From contig CAUBHZ010000130.1 in the NCBI GenBank assembly GCA_958435885.1, forward strand, positions 1 to 5,857: 5,857 nucleotides of DNA, in the 5' to 3' direction. Origin of the DNA: an uncultured Intestinimonas sp. (GTDB taxonomy: Bacteria; Bacillota_A; Clostridia; Oscillospirales; Oscillospiraceae). The notes beneath the pieces are model-generated. The model was not told where the DNA came from, did not search any database, and saw only the letters and a program-made list of their open reading frames with translations. A program made the position numbers and the translations under genes. Below, piece after piece: positions 1 through 5,727 of the stretch. Numbering within the stretch: the first letter of the stretch is position 1; every line of letters begins with the position of its first letter.

Positions 1-383
1 CGGTCACCCGTACCATCTCCGCTGTCTGTCCGGTGGAACTTCCCGCCGGCGCGGTGTGCAGCTGCCGCTGTGTCTGCTCCGGAGAAGGGGCGGCAGCCCC
101 GGCGGGAGGCGGTGTGGAGCTGCGCTGTCCTCTGGAGTTCCGCTATCTGTCCCTGCTGCCCCGGCAGACCACCGGCGTGGCCCAGGTCCGGCTGGAGGAG
201 GACGCGCCCCGGGACCCCGCCGCCCGTCCCTCCATCGTGCTGCGTGCCGTGGAGGAGGGGGAGCGGCTCTGGGACATCGCCAAGGCCTACGGTACCACCA
301 TGGAGGACATCGTCCAGGCCAACAGCCTGGGAGAGGACACCCTCACGGCGGGGCGGGTCCTGCTCATCCCCAAGAAGCGGTAA
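1..383 (+). CDS. sipL: SipL-like SPOCS/LysM spore-coat morphogenesis protein, C-terminal part
   Basis: The frame is open from base 3 to the TAA at 381-383, so this is the 3' end of a gene starting outside the window. The visible part is about 126 residues. The first 65 or so (ISAVCPVELPAG, a Cys-rich turn, then a PLEFRYL strand) look like the tail of a DUF3794/SPOCS domain. The last 48 (about 234-374) form a LysM domain: SIVLRAVEEGERLWDIAKAY, then TTMEDIVQANSL and AGRVLLIPKKR. In C. difficile, SipL has SPOCS domains followed by LysM, and its LysM domain binds SpoIVA to attach the coat to the outer forespore membrane. Here spoIVA begins 15 bases downstream, which strongly supports the SipL role. 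A generic DUF3794/LysM protein is the alternative, because the N-terminus is unseen. Internal GTG codons, such as the one at 33, are not credible starts because the frame stays open upstream. Confidence 0.8.
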   Translation, partial: VTRTISAVCPVELPAGAVCSCRCVCSGEGAAAPAGGGVELRCPLEFRYLSLLPRQTTGVAQVRLEEDAPRDPAARPSIVLRAVEEGERLWDIAKAYGTTMEDIVQANSLGEDTLTAGRVLLIPKKR

Positions 384-390
384 AAGGAGG
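384..390 (+). promoter_or_regulatory. Ribosome binding site that selects the TTG start of spoIVA
   Basis: AAGGAGG lies 8 bases before the TTG at 399-401. It directly follows the stop codon of the upstream gene. This near-perfect Shine-Dalgarno sequence is the main reason for accepting the rare TTG start. No in-frame ATG lies close by, and the resulting protein aligns from residue 1 with known SpoIVA. Confidence 0.85.
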
Positions 391-398
391 CGTCTCCA

Positions 399-1877
399 TT
401 GGAAGATCGGAACATCTATGAGGACATCGCCCGGCGTACCGAGGGCGACATCTATATCGGCGTGGTGGGGCCGGTGCGCACGGGCAAATCCACCTTCATC
501 AAGCGGTTTATGGAGACGTTGGTGCTGCCCAACATCGAGAACGTCTACCGCAAGGAGCGGGCACGGGATGAGTTGCCCCAGAGCGGCTCCGGTCGGACGG
601 TGATGACCGCCGAGCCAAAGTTCGTCCCCGAGGAGGCGGTGGAGCTCACCATGGAGGGAGGCACCCGCATGTCGGTGCGTCTGGTGGACTGTGTGGGCTA
701 TATGGTGCCCGGCGCCGTGGGTCAGACCGAGGACGACCAGCCCCGGATGGTGACCACCCCCTGGTTCGACCACCCCATCCCCATGACGGAAGCGGCGGAG
801 ATCGGGACCCGGAAGGTGATCTCGGAGCACTCCACCATTGCCGTGGTGGTGACCACCGACGGCAGTGTCACCGATATCCAGAGAGAGGATTACCTGGAGG
901 CGGAGGAGCGGGTCATCACCGAGCTCAAGGAGCTAGGGAAGCCCTTCCTGGTCCTCCTCAACTCGGCCTTCCCCAACTCGGAGCGGGCCAAGGCCATCCG
1001 GAACGACATTGCGGGCCGGTACGATGTGACCTGCATGGCGGTGAACTGCCTGGAGCTGAGCCAGAGCGACGTGACGGACATCATCCGGGCGGTGCTCTTC
1101 GAATTTCCCCTCCGGGAACTGGATTTGAATCTCCCGGCCTGGGTGGACGCTCTGCCGGGGGACCACCCCATCAAAAGCGGCCTCTACGCCGCCATCCGGG
1201 AGCAGGCCGGCGGGCTCCGGCGCATCCGGGACGTGGACGGCGTGATCTCCGCCATCGGCAGCAGTGAAGGGGTCAGTCGGGCCCAGGTCACCTTGGTGGA
1301 GCTGGGCACCGGCCTGGCCGCCGCCGACCTGGAGCTGCCCCGCAGCCTCTTTTATGAGACTCTCTCCGCCCAGTCCGGCTTCTCCATCCAGGACGACGGC
1401 GACCTCATGGGTCTGCTCACCCAGCTTTCGGAGGTCAAGCGCTCCTACGACAAGGTGGCCGATGCCCTCCGTGAAGTGAAGGAAACCGGCTATGGCATCG
1501 TGGTGCCCACCACCGACGAGCTCAAGCTGGAGGAGCCGGAGATCGTCCGGCAGGGGGGACGGTACGGAGTCCGCCTCAAGGCTTCCGCCCCCTCCATCCA
1601 TATGATCCGGGCCGACATTGAGACCGAGGTCTCGCCCATCGTGGGCAATGAGAAGCAGTCTGAAGAGATGGTCCACTATCTGCTCCAGGAGTTCGAGGGG
1701 GACACCAAGGCCATCTGGCAATCCAACATCTTTGGCCGGTCCTTCCACGAGCTGGTCAGCGAGGACCTGAACACCAAGCTCAAGCGGATGCCGGAGGACG
1801 CCCGGAGCAAGCTCCAGGAGACCCTCCAGCGCATCATCAACGAGGGCTCCGGCGGGCTCATCTGTATCATCCTGTAA
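399..1877 (+). CDS. spoIVA: Stage IV sporulation protein A, spore-coat scaffold ATPase
   Basis: SpoIVA is made in the mother cell and polymerises, using ATP hydrolysis, on the outer forespore surface as the basement layer of the spore coat. The product is 492 residues, the same length I recall for B. subtilis SpoIVA, and similarity runs end to end. Visible marks are a Walker A loop GPVRTGKST (24-32, Lys30), TVMTAEPKFVP (67-77), a Walker B-like LVDCVGY with Asp97, PRMVTTPWFDHPIP, AAEIGTRKVISEHSTI, and the typical C-terminus INEGSGGLICIIL. The fold derives from TRAFAC translation-factor GTPases but hydrolyses ATP. It starts with TTG after a strong ribosome site. It directly follows a SipL-like gene, its known partner, suggesting one mother-cell transcript; no separate sigma-E promoter is visible in the 15-base gap. 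The product call is essentially certain. Confidence 0.98.
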   Translation: MEDRNIYEDIARRTEGDIYIGVVGPVRTGKSTFIKRFMETLVLPNIENVYRKERARDELPQSGSGRTVMTAEPKFVPEEAVELTMEGGTRMSVRLVDCVGYMVPGAVGQTEDDQPRMVTTPWFDHPIPMTEAAEIGTRKVISEHSTIAVVVTTDGSVTDIQREDYLEAEERVITELKELGKPFLVLLNSAFPNSERAKAIRNDIAGRYDVTCMAVNCLELSQSDVTDIIRAVLFEFPLRELDLNLPAWVDALPGDHPIKSGLYAAIREQAGGLRRIRDVDGVISAIGSSEGVSRAQVTLVELGTGLAAADLELPRSLFYETLSAQSGFSIQDDGDLMGLLTQLSEVKRSYDKVADALREVKETGYGIVVPTTDELKLEEPEIVRQGGRYGVRLKASAPSIHMIRADIETEVSPIVGNEKQSEEMVHYLLQEFEGDTKAIWQSNIFGRSFHELVSEDLNTKLKRMPEDARSKLQETLQRIINEGSGGLICIIL

Positions 1878-1913
1878 AAAATGCCGCGGACCAGTCGGTC
1901 CGCGGCATTTTTT
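1876..1913. terminator. Bidirectional intrinsic terminator between convergent operons
   Basis: A perfect 17-bp inverted repeat (1876-1892 with 1897-1913) closes on a 4-base loop AGTC. The core is TGCCGCGGACC, with six A on the left and six T on the right, so both strands give a GC-rich stem followed by a U tract. It starts inside the spoIVA stop codon and ends 4 bases before the stop of the minus-strand decarboxylase gene. It can therefore terminate both operons. Confidence 0.95.
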
Positions 1914-1917
1914 CATA

Positions 1918-3261
1918 TCAAATAGTTTCTTGCACCACAGAGACGGTCTCAAAGCCTAAATCTGCCATGAGGATGGCAGCCTCTGCCGTGATGCGCTCAC
2001 CGCTGACGGCGATGGGGATGGCCGGGGGACAGGACACCGCCGCTCCGGCACAGATCCGGCCTGCGGCCTCCCGCACCGGAACCTCCTCCCAGGGGGAGAG
2101 CATGGCCAAACGGGGAGAGAGGACATGCCTGCCAGGGGCGGGGAGAGCGGCAGGGGTTCGACCTGGACCGGGCCGGAAGCCGGAAAAGGCATCCTCTACC
2201 CGTTGGAAGTCGGCTTCTACGGTGTCGGCGGAGTACATGAGCACCACCTCATCGGGATCGGCGTACTCCGGTTCCACGCCGCAGTGGCGCAGCAGGTCGG
2301 CCAGCTCGTAGCCGGAGATGCCCGCTGCCCAGCCGTCCACCACCAGCTTCAGGGGTTCTCCGGGACGCACCGGCACCCCCTGAGCAGCCAGTTTGGCTTT
2401 CAGCTCATCCAGCCGCTGGACCGTCTGCTCCAGCTGAGCACCATAGCCCTCGGCCAGGCGGCGGTTGCAGGCGTCCAGGGACTGGAGAATGAGGTAGGAG
2501 GGACTGGAGGACCCGAAGAAGGCCATGGCCTGCCGGGCCTCCTGCTCGTAAGGAGCCAGGGCGGTGGGGGAGACGTGGAGGTAGGCGCCTCCGGTGAGCA
2601 CCGGCAGGGTCTTGTGGGCGGAGTCACAGCACAGGTCAGCCCCCAGGTCTATGGGGTGACGGGAGGGGGTGAGGAAGCGGAGATAGGCCCCGTGAGCGTT
2701 GTCCACCAGCAGAGGGACACCGTGGCGGTGGGAGACCTCAGCCAGACCGGCGATGTCCAGCATACCCCCCAGGTAGTCGGGAGAGGTGACGTATACCGCC
2801 AGAGGGGGTGCGGGCTGCTCCGTCAGCGCTTGGTCCAGGCCGGCGGGGGAGAGGGGACAGGCGCACATGGGGCTCTTCCCCTCGGGGAGGAGCCATTTGG
2901 GCTCCAGATCCAGGAGGGCGCAGCCGTGGAGGAAGGCCTTGTGGGCGTTCCGGCCGGCCAGCACCGTCCGGGAAGTGCCCGGCGCCCGGTGAAGGAGGGC
3001 CAGGTGGAGCATGGCCTTCACGCACTGGGAGGAGCCGCCGGCGCTGTAAAAGGTGTGGCGGGTACCGAAGAGGGCGGAGGCGTTGTTTTCGCTCTCCAGG
3101 ATGATGCCTTCCGGGTGGGAGAGATCGTCGGCGCCGGACACCTCGGTGATGTCCAGCGCCTCACAGCCCAGAGGGCCGTTTCCCTTGTGGCCGGGCATGT
3201 GGAGCCGGGCGGTGTGAGCCGCGGCATAGTCGCTCACGAAGTCACAGATGGGGGTGTTCAT
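1918..3261 (-). CDS. Orn/Lys/Arg decarboxylase-family PLP enzyme
   Basis: The product is a 447-residue fold-type I PLP enzyme of the SpeA/YaaO (COG1982) family, which decarboxylates basic amino acids; the substrate cannot be read from sequence. Family marks are HMPGHKG (21-27), EVSGADDLSHPEG (40-52), NAHKAF (105-110), VDNAHGAY (186-193, Asp187 to the pyridine nitrogen) and SAHKTLP (214-220) with Schiff-base Lys217. The C-terminal small domain keeps PPAIPIAVSGERI. It is a little shorter than the roughly 480-490 residues I recall for YaaO-type enzymes. I chose the ATG at 3261 over an upstream start at 3306: it forms an ATGA overlap with the scfB stop, giving translational coupling, and puts HMPGHKG at the usual distance from the N-terminus. 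No good ribosome site precedes it, which fits coupling. It is the last gene of the SCIFF transcript. A tailoring role for the peptide is possible but unproven; polyamine or lysine metabolism is the plain alternative. Confidence 0.9.
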   Translation of the reverse strand: MNTPICDFVSDYAAAHTARLHMPGHKGNGPLGCEALDITEVSGADDLSHPEGIILESENNASALFGTRHTFYSAGGSSQCVKAMLHLALLHRAPGTSRTVLAGRNAHKAFLHGCALLDLEPKWLLPEGKSPMCACPLSPAGLDQALTEQPAPPLAVYVTSPDYLGGMLDIAGLAEVSHRHGVPLLVDNAHGAYLRFLTPSRHPIDLGADLCCDSAHKTLPVLTGGAYLHVSPTALAPYEQEARQAMAFFGSSSPSYLILQSLDACNRRLAEGYGAQLEQTVQRLDELKAKLAAQGVPVRPGEPLKLVVDGWAAGISGYELADLLRHCGVEPEYADPDEVVLMYSADTVEADFQRVEDAFSGFRPGPGRTPAALPAPGRHVLSPRLAMLSPWEEVPVREAAGRICAGAAVSCPPAIPIAVSGERITAEAAILMADLGFETVSVVQETI

Positions 3262-4640
3262 GCCTGGGTGTCCTGACTCTGGGCCACCTGGAGCATAATA
3301 GCGCACTCCATCCGCTTCTTGAAGAGCTCACAGCCGTAGGGGTAGATGCCCCGGATACTGCCGGAGGCGTGGTAGCTGTTGGCGGCGCAGCCGCCGGAGC
3401 AGTAGAGCCGGGCCCAGCAGTCGGCGCACTCCGGCCGGGCGTAGGCGTTGCAGCTGCGGAACTCGTCCTGAACGGCGGTGTTGGTCACCCCGTCCCAGAT
3501 GTTGCCCAGGGAGTACTTGGGATCACCCACGAACTGGTGGCAGGGGAAGAGCTCACCCCAGGGGGTGACGGCCATGTACTCGGTGCCGCTGCCGCAGCCG
3601 GAGATGCGCTTGTAGATGCAGGGACCGTGCTTCAGGTCCAGAATGTAGTGGTAGAAGGTGAAAGGACGGCCCTCCCGCTGGCGGCGGAGCATCTCCCGGG
3701 CCAGGGTCTCGTACTGCTCGAAGAGCACGGGCAGGTCCTCCTGGGTGAGGGCGCAGGGGTCGTCGGGGGAGCACACCACCGGCTCCATGCTCAGCTCGGT
3801 AAAGCCCAGGTCGGCCATGTGGAGGATGTCGTTGACGAAGTCGGTGTTGTAGTGGGTGTAGGTGCCACGGATGTAGTAGCTCTTATCGCCCCGGCGCTCC
3901 ACGAAGTGCTGGAACTTGGGCACGATGGTGTCGTAGCTGCCGTTGCCGGCGTAGTCCTTCCGGAACCGGTCGTGGACCTCCTTGCGGCCGTCCAGGGAGA
4001 GAACCACATTGTGCATCTCCTTGTTGCAGAAGTCGATGACCTCGTCGTTCAGGAGCACGCCGTTGGTGGTGAGGGTGAACCGGAAGTTCTTGTTGTGGAT
4101 GGGCTCCAGGCTCCGGGCGTAGGCCACCAGGTCCTTCACCACCTGCCAGTTCATCAGGGGCTCACCACCGAAGAAGTCCACCTCCAGGTTCCGGCGGGTG
4201 CCGGAGTGGGCCACCAGAAAGTCCAGAGCCTGCTTGCCCACCTCAAAGGACATGAGGGCCCGCTCGCCCTGGTATTTGCCCTGGCTGGCGAAGCAGTAGG
4301 AGCAGCTCAGGTTGCAGGTGTGGGCCACGTGGAGACACAGGGCCTTGATGACGTTGGAGTGGTTCTTGTAGTCGGCGGCCATGGGGGCGTAAGTGTCGGG
4401 GGTGAAGAGCTTGTGCTCTTCCTTCAGCGCTGTTACGTCGTCGATGCAGGCGCGGACTTCCTCCTCAGTGACGTCGGGGCGGTCGGGGTAGTCGGCCAGG
4501 ATGCGCCGGCAGATCTCGTCGGGGGTGTAGTCGGGGTAGAGGGCGATGATGTCATACGCCACCTCGTCCACCAAATGGACCGAACCGCTGCAGGTGTCCA
4601 GGACGATGTTGTAGCCGTCCAGCTTGTATTGATGTACCAT
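3258..4640 (-). CDS. scfB: SCIFF peptide maturase, radical SAM/SPASM thioether-forming enzyme
   Basis: This cytoplasmic enzyme forms thioether cross-links in the SCIFF precursor encoded just upstream, using SAM and iron-sulfur clusters. The product is 460 residues. Residues 1 to about 85 (MVHQYKLDGYNIVLD onward) are a PqqD-like/RRE region that binds the precursor leader. The radical SAM core starts near 98, with CNLSCSYC (109-116) as the CxxxCxxC site for the SAM-bound [4Fe-4S] cluster and FFGGEP (156-161) as the SAM-binding motif. The SPASM/twitch part carries Cys341, Cys349, Cys367 and the set Cys405-x2-Cys408-x5-Cys414-x3-Cys418 plus Cys437 for auxiliary clusters. Motifs NLEVDFFGGEPLMN, NKNFRFTLTTNGV and VVLSLDGRKEVHDR are typical of SCIFF maturases. 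The ATG at 4640 is preferred over an upstream in-frame start at 4700 because GGAGGG precedes it and the family begins MxHxYKL. The 4700 start would lie at the base of the terminator hairpin. Confidence 0.97.
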   Translation of the reverse strand: MVHQYKLDGYNIVLDTCSGSVHLVDEVAYDIIALYPDYTPDEICRRILADYPDRPDVTEEEVRACIDDVTALKEEHKLFTPDTYAPMAADYKNHSNVIKALCLHVAHTCNLSCSYCFASQGKYQGERALMSFEVGKQALDFLVAHSGTRRNLEVDFFGGEPLMNWQVVKDLVAYARSLEPIHNKNFRFTLTTNGVLLNDEVIDFCNKEMHNVVLSLDGRKEVHDRFRKDYAGNGSYDTIVPKFQHFVERRGDKSYYIRGTYTHYNTDFVNDILHMADLGFTELSMEPVVCSPDDPCALTQEDLPVLFEQYETLAREMLRRQREGRPFTFYHYILDLKHGPCIYKRISGCGSGTEYMAVTPWGELFPCHQFVGDPKYSLGNIWDGVTNTAVQDEFRSCNAYARPECADCWARLYCSGGCAANSYHASGSIRGIYPYGCELFKKRMECAIMLQVAQSQDTQA

Positions 4641-4650
4641 AAATCTTGAT

Positions 4651-4656
4651 CCCTCC
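4651..4656 (-). promoter_or_regulatory. Ribosome binding site of scfB
   Basis: GGAGGG on the minus strand lies 10 bases before the ATG at 4640 and fixes this start over an in-frame start 60 bases upstream. Between it and the terminator at 4704 I see no convincing -35/-10 pair. The maturase is therefore probably expressed by read-through from the scfA promoter. Confidence 0.75.
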
Positions 4657-4703
4657 ACAGGATGATTGTCTCTTGGAAACGGAGCCTCAGACCGGCCCAC
4701 GGC

Positions 4704-4736
4704 AAAAAAAGTGCCGCCTCACTGCAAGGCGGCACT
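4704..4736 (-). terminator. Intrinsic terminator between scfA and scfB (partial, stoichiometry-setting)
   Basis: On the minus strand a perfect 10-bp stem (AGTGCCGCCT with AGGCGGCACT, 4727-4736 and 4710-4719) closes on a 7-base loop. It is followed by a run of seven U at 4710-4704, counting the last stem base. It starts 17 bases after the scfA stop and lies upstream of the scfB ribosome site. It should end most transcripts after the precursor gene and let a fraction continue into the maturase and decarboxylase genes. In RiPP operons this arrangement gives an excess of precursor over enzyme. Confidence 0.9.
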
Positions 4737-4752
4737 CAGGTTTGACGTCTGC

Positions 4753-4899
4753 TTACTGCTCGTTGTTCTCGCAGGGCTGGTTGGCCACACCGCAGCTGGT
4801 CTTGCAGGCGGACTGGCAAGAGGTCTGGCACTCGCCGCAGCCGCCGGTGGTCACGCTCTTGCAGAGGTCGCGGGTCTCGATGGTCTTGATTCTATTCAT
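4753..4899 (-). CDS. scfA: SCIFF ranthipeptide precursor (six-cysteine peptide family)
   Basis: The product is a 48-residue peptide: leader MNRIKTIETRDLCKSVTTGG, then core CGECQTSCQSACKTSC (21-36) and GVANQPCENNEQ (37-48). The CGECQTSCQSACKTSC block matches the SCIFF family, substrates of the adjacent radical SAM maturase, which installs Cys-to-Thr thioether links (ranthipeptides). Cysteines sit at 13, 21, 24, 28, 32, 36 and 43; the last six are the family set and Cys13 is extra. Position 37 is Gly; in C. thermocellum CteA, as I recall, Cys32 is linked to Thr37. No proteolytic site or export signal is visible, and no transporter or protease gene lies in the window. The ATG at 4899 follows GGAG with a 9-base spacer, and the gene has its own promoter and terminator. 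The natural role of SCIFF peptides is not settled; quorum sensing or regulation has been proposed. Confidence 0.97.
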   Translation of the reverse strand: MNRIKTIETRDLCKSVTTGGCGECQTSCQSACKTSCGVANQPCENNEQ

Positions 4900-4908
4900 G
4901 GTCCAAGT

Positions 4909-4912
4909 CTCC
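4909..4912 (-). promoter_or_regulatory. Ribosome binding site of scfA
   Basis: TTGGAG on the minus strand, with GGAG at 4912-4909, lies 9 bases before the ATG at 4899. It is a moderate site but correctly spaced. Confidence 0.6.
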
Positions 4913-4929
4913 AATCGTTTCAGTCTGTT

Positions 4930-4944
4930 CTGTGCAGAGCACAG
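4930..4944 (-). promoter_or_regulatory. Perfect short palindrome in the scfA leader
   Basis: CTGTGC and GCACAG form a perfect 6-bp inverted repeat around a 3-base centre. It lies roughly 8-22 bases downstream of the predicted transcription start of scfA. It could be an RNA hairpin that protects the 5' end of the message, or an operator for a dimeric regulator. It is neither a canonical Crp site (TGTGA-N6-TCACA) nor an Fnr site (TTGAT-N4-ATCAA). Confidence 0.45.
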
Positions 4945-4958
4945 CTTTTCCTCTATAC

Positions 4959-4987
4959 AGATTAAAACAAGAACGGCTGATTGTCAA
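4959..4987 (-). promoter_or_regulatory. Predicted sigma-A promoter of scfA
   Basis: On the minus strand TTGACA (4987-4982) and TAATCT (4964-4959) are 17 bases apart, giving a consensus -35 and a fair -10. The local sequence is AT-rich compared with the flanking genes. Transcription would start near 4952, giving a leader of about 53 bases before scfA. The -35 begins 15 bases after the stop of the Crp/Fnr-family gene. Confidence 0.75.
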
Positions 4988-5001
4988 GAGGAAAACGCCC
5001 G

Positions 5002-5631
5002 TCAGTCGGTAAAGGCAAAGGCCCGGAGGGCGGCGTCATCGGTGACGTAGAGGGCACGGTATCCTGTCTTGAGCCAGCCCTTCCGTGTAAACTCCCCCAG
5101 TACCCGGCTCACCGTCACCCGGCTCACCCCCACCGCGGCGCCGATCTCCTCGTGGGTGCAGCGCAGGGCTCCGCCGGCTTCCGGCGGTATGGAGAGCAGA
5201 TACCGGGCCACCCGCTGGTCCGCCGGACGGAAGGACATGCCGTCCACGTGGTCGGAGAGCAGGCGGACGGTCCGGGCCAGGTACTGGAGCATGGGGAGGG
5301 CCAGCTCCGGGTGGGCCCGGAGGACCCGGTCCAGCCGCTCACGGTCGATGGAGACCACCTTGCATTCGGTGACGGCCACGGCGGAGGACACCCGGGGACA
5401 GCCGTCGAAAAAGGCGGCCTCGCCCATCAGATCCCCCGAGCGGTGGGTGGTGAGCACCCGCTCGTCTCCCGTTTCCGAGCTGATGTAGCTCCGGGCGCTG
5501 CCGGAGAGAAGATAGTAAAAGGTGTCGGCCTCGGTGCCCTGGAGGTAGATGAGCTGCCCCGGGGCGTAGGTCCTGGGGGACTGTCCCTGAGCCAGAGACG
5601 CCCAGGGGGTGGTTTCCCGCTGCTCTGTCAT
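5002..5631 (-). CDS. Crp/Fnr-family transcriptional regulator
   Basis: The product is a 209-residue cytoplasmic DNA-binding protein. Residues about 18-110 form a cyclic-nucleotide-binding-type beta-barrel: PGQLIYLQGTEADTFYYLLSG, then GDLMGEAAFFDGCPR (66-80). A long dimerisation helix follows (about 108-135). The C-terminal winged helix is CTHEEIGAAVGVSRVTVSRV (158-177), with SRVTVSR as recognition helix. The Gly-Glu pair at 70-71 resembles the Crp phosphate-binding cassette, but the Arg-Ser-Ala of E. coli Crp is replaced by PRVSSA, so cAMP binding is uncertain. Only three cysteines occur (78, 90, 158) and there is no N-terminal Fnr cluster motif, so it is not an Fnr-type oxygen sensor. The ATG at 5631 follows AGGCGGGG with an 8-base spacer. 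It lies upstream of scfA on the same strand, 102 bases away with no visible terminator, and diverges from leuC. Its ligand and targets are unknown. Confidence 0.93.
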   Translation of the reverse strand: MTEQRETTPWASLAQGQSPRTYAPGQLIYLQGTEADTFYYLLSGSARSYISSETGDERVLTTHRSGDLMGEAAFFDGCPRVSSAVAVTECKVVSIDRERLDRVLRAHPELALPMLQYLARTVRLLSDHVDGMSFRPADQRVARYLLSIPPEAGGALRCTHEEIGAAVGVSRVTVSRVLGEFTRKGWLKTGYRALYVTDDAALRAFAFTD

Positions 5632-5641
5632 TTTTAACGCC

Positions 5642-5657
5642 CCGCCTTTCCGCCTTT
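5642..5657. repeat. Two tandem 8-base copies of CCGCCTTT
   Basis: CCGCCTTT occurs twice in a row (5642-5649 and 5650-5657). Read on the minus strand it is AAAGGCGG repeated, in the short leader of the Crp/Fnr gene. The copy nearer the gene forms part of its ribosome site, and the distal copy abuts the leuC TTGACA element. It may be chance, a second ribosome landing site, or part of a regulatory site. Confidence 0.4.
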
Positions 5658-5684
5658 TGACAGCATTGTATCATGGTTTACATT
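5657..5684 (+). promoter_or_regulatory. Predicted promoter of leuC
   Basis: TTGACA (5657-5662) is followed after 16 bases by TACATT (5679-5684), a consensus -35 with a modest -10. Transcription would start near 5691, giving a leader of about 50 bases. CATAAT at 5704-5709 is a better -10 match but lacks a partner at normal spacing, so the assignment is tentative. Confidence 0.5.
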
Positions 5685-5694
5685 CTTTCCGCAA
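5665..5694 (-). promoter_or_regulatory. Predicted extended -10 promoter of the Crp/Fnr-family gene
   Basis: On the minus strand TGaTACAAT (5673-5665) is a good extended -10, preceded 18 bases upstream by a weak -35 TTGCGG (5694-5689). The start would fall near 5658, about 27 bases before the ATG. It overlaps the divergent leuC promoter almost completely, so the two are likely to interfere or share a regulator. Confidence 0.55.
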
Positions 5695-5727
5695 GCCCTC
5701 TGCCATAATAAAATCAATCAAACAAAC

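Noticed and set aside
933..1952. A 339-codon open frame on the minus strand opposite spoIVA
   Set aside because: It is antisense to an end-to-end SpoIVA match and runs through the terminator hairpin. It is a by-product of GC-rich codon bias.
2125..3276. A 383-codon open frame on the plus strand opposite the decarboxylase gene
   Set aside because: It is antisense to a gene with full catalytic motifs, has a Gly/Val/Gln-rich composition, no recognisable fold and no good ribosome site.
3262..3306. Upstream start extending the decarboxylase by 15 residues
   Set aside because: It would overlap scfB by 49 bases with no ribosome site. The added residues do not look like the family, whereas the ATGA overlap at 3261 gives a standard coupled start.
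3369..4649. A 426-codon open frame on the plus strand opposite scfB
   Set aside because: It is fully antisense to a clearly identified radical SAM maturase. Its translation is a Val/Gly/His-rich low-complexity string typical of the complement of a GC-rich gene, with no domain and no ribosome site.
4641..4700. Upstream start extending the maturase by 20 residues
   Set aside because: The extension would cover the ribosome site and lie against the terminator U tract. The family begins at MxHxYKL, matching the ATG at 4640.
4952..4957. TATAGA on the minus strand as the scfA -10 element
   Set aside because: It lies 24 bases from the TTGACA, too far for sigma-A. TAATCT at 17 bases fits better.
4666..4965. 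Plus-strand open frames across the scfA region
   Set aside because: They are antisense to the SCIFF precursor, its promoter and its terminator, and have no ribosome site. The minus-strand 48-residue peptide explains this region.
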